A stretch of DNA of 13,027 nucleotides from contig DFEW01000011.1 of assembly GCA_002369195.1 (NCBI GenBank), forward strand, positions 1 to 13,027, in the 5' to 3' direction. The notes below the pieces were generated by a model. It was not told the origin of the DNA and ran no database searches. It saw only the letters and a program-made list of their open reading frames with translations. This DNA is from Christensenella sp. UBA3792 (GTDB lineage: Bacteria > Bacillota > Clostridia > Christensenellales > CAG-138). Both the position numbers and the translations under genes were made by a program. This document shows, in pieces, positions 12,388-13,027 of the stretch (position 1 is the first letter of the stretch; each line of letters starts with the position of its first letter).

Positions 12388-13027
12388 ATGAAACAGAAAA
12401 GACTTTTATCCGGAGCGATCGCGTTCATCACCCTGATGGGAATCGTGAGTCTGTTTTCAGACTTGACCCATGAAGGCGCCAGAAGCATATTGGGCGAATA
12501 CCTGAACCTTGCGGGAGCATCCGCTGCCGCCATCGGATTCGTGTCCGGCATCGGCGAACTGTTCGGATATTCGCTGCGGCTCATTTCCGGATTGATCGCC
12601 GATAAAACGAAGAAGTACTGGACACTTGTTATCGTCGGCTATACGATTCAGGTGCTGGCCATCCCCGCGCTGGCGCTCATTCCGGAGCACGGCTGGCTTT
12701 GGGCCTGCGGGCTTGTGATTCTGGAGCGGGTCGGAAAAGCGGTCAAGAAGCCCGCCAAAAACACGTTGGTCAGCTTTGCGGCAAGCGAGATCGGAACCGG
12801 AAAAGGCTTTGCCTATCAGGAATTCCTGGATCAGCTCGGCGCGTTTCTGGGACCGGTGCTCCTCTTCGCAACAGCTCTTGTAAAAGGTACAGACGACCTG
12901 TTTGCAACATACAGGGCATCCTTTGCGGTATTGCTTGTTCCTGCACTGATCACCATTGCTCTTGTTATAGCGGCGAAGATCAAATATCCTGATCCTGAGA
13001 TGTTTGAAAAACAGGATGATAAACCGG
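12388..13027 (+). CDS. MFS transporter, N-terminal part (runs off the window)
   Basis: There are 213 complete codons with no stop before the window edge. It is an integral membrane protein. Hydrophobic segments lie at about residues 7-24, 44-70, 77-98, 104-113, 147-166 and 176-198, consistent with the first six helices of a 12-helix major facilitator. The loop SDLTHEGARSI (24-34) and GIGELFGYSLRLISGLIADKTKKYW with RVGKAVKKPAKNT (114-126) fit a bacterial MFS group in which DxTxEG and the helix 2-3 loop are conserved. The transported compound is unknown. ATG 12388 is the first start after an in-frame TGA at 12307, and only a weak AGG (12379-12381) precedes it, so translation initiation may be modest. 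The hydrophobic profile and family motifs support it. Confidence 0.85.
   Translation, partial: MKQKRLLSGAIAFITLMGIVSLFSDLTHEGARSILGEYLNLAGASAAAIGFVSGIGELFGYSLRLISGLIADKTKKYWTLVIVGYTIQVLAIPALALIPEHGWLWACGLVILERVGKAVKKPAKNTLVSFAASEIGTGKGFAYQEFLDQLGAFLGPVLLFATALVKGTDDLFATYRASFAVLLVPALITIALVIAAKIKYPDPEMFEKQDDKP

Noticed and set aside
12258..12473. Short plus-strand frame between the tRNA and the MFS gene
   Set aside because: It starts inside the loop of the tRNA terminator, has no ribosome binding site, and its last part overlaps the MFS gene in another frame.

Overview
The window (about 13 kb, GC-rich coding DNA with consensus TTGACA/TATAAT promoters and AGGAGG-type ribosome binding sites) looks like chromosomal DNA of a moderately GC-rich Gram-positive anaerobe, most likely a gut or rumen member of class Clostridia. 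This rests on lipoproteins and secreted proteins of Firmicute type, a dockerin-bearing exoprotein, and intrinsic terminators at most gene ends. There are no transposases, integrases, phage genes or CRISPR repeats.

Layout. 1-113: tail of an unidentified protein, then a terminator. 166-1689 (minus): a DUF6034-like lipoprotein of unknown function, with an 11-bp-phased repeat array upstream. 1860-3146 (plus): a type Ic aspartate aminotransferase. 3228-3800 (plus): a small two-helix membrane protein. 3853-4956 (minus): an AAA_28 plus CYTH-like NTPase with Ttd14-like architecture. 4957-5321: a 365-bp divergent intergenic region with a promoter on each strand, an inverted-repeat set and a second 11-bp-phased array. 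5322-10715 (plus): a 1797-residue secreted protein with two tandem complete 5'-nucleotidase units, two cohesin-like modules and a C-terminal dockerin. 10803-11360 (minus): a NUDIX hydrolase that appears to be leaderless. 11436-12104 (plus): uracil-DNA glycosylase. 12169-12244: tRNA-Glu(CTC). 12388-13027: start of an MFS transporter running off the end.

How the genes may work together. Most are unrelated single-gene units separated by their own promoters and by bidirectional terminators. Two links are worth noting. First, the lipoprotein and the nucleotidase each have hexamers resembling the B. subtilis PhoP site TT(A/C/T)A(C/T)A at exact 11-bp steps upstream. Phosphate-starvation control would suit a secreted nucleotidase, but this is inference. 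Second, the NUDIX gene and ung are divergent from overlapping -35 elements; both families deal with abnormal nucleotides or bases.

The standout object is the nucleotidase. It has a doubled catalytic unit with long stretches identical even at silent positions, a compositionally different N-terminal module, and cohesin-like plus dockerin modules in one chain.
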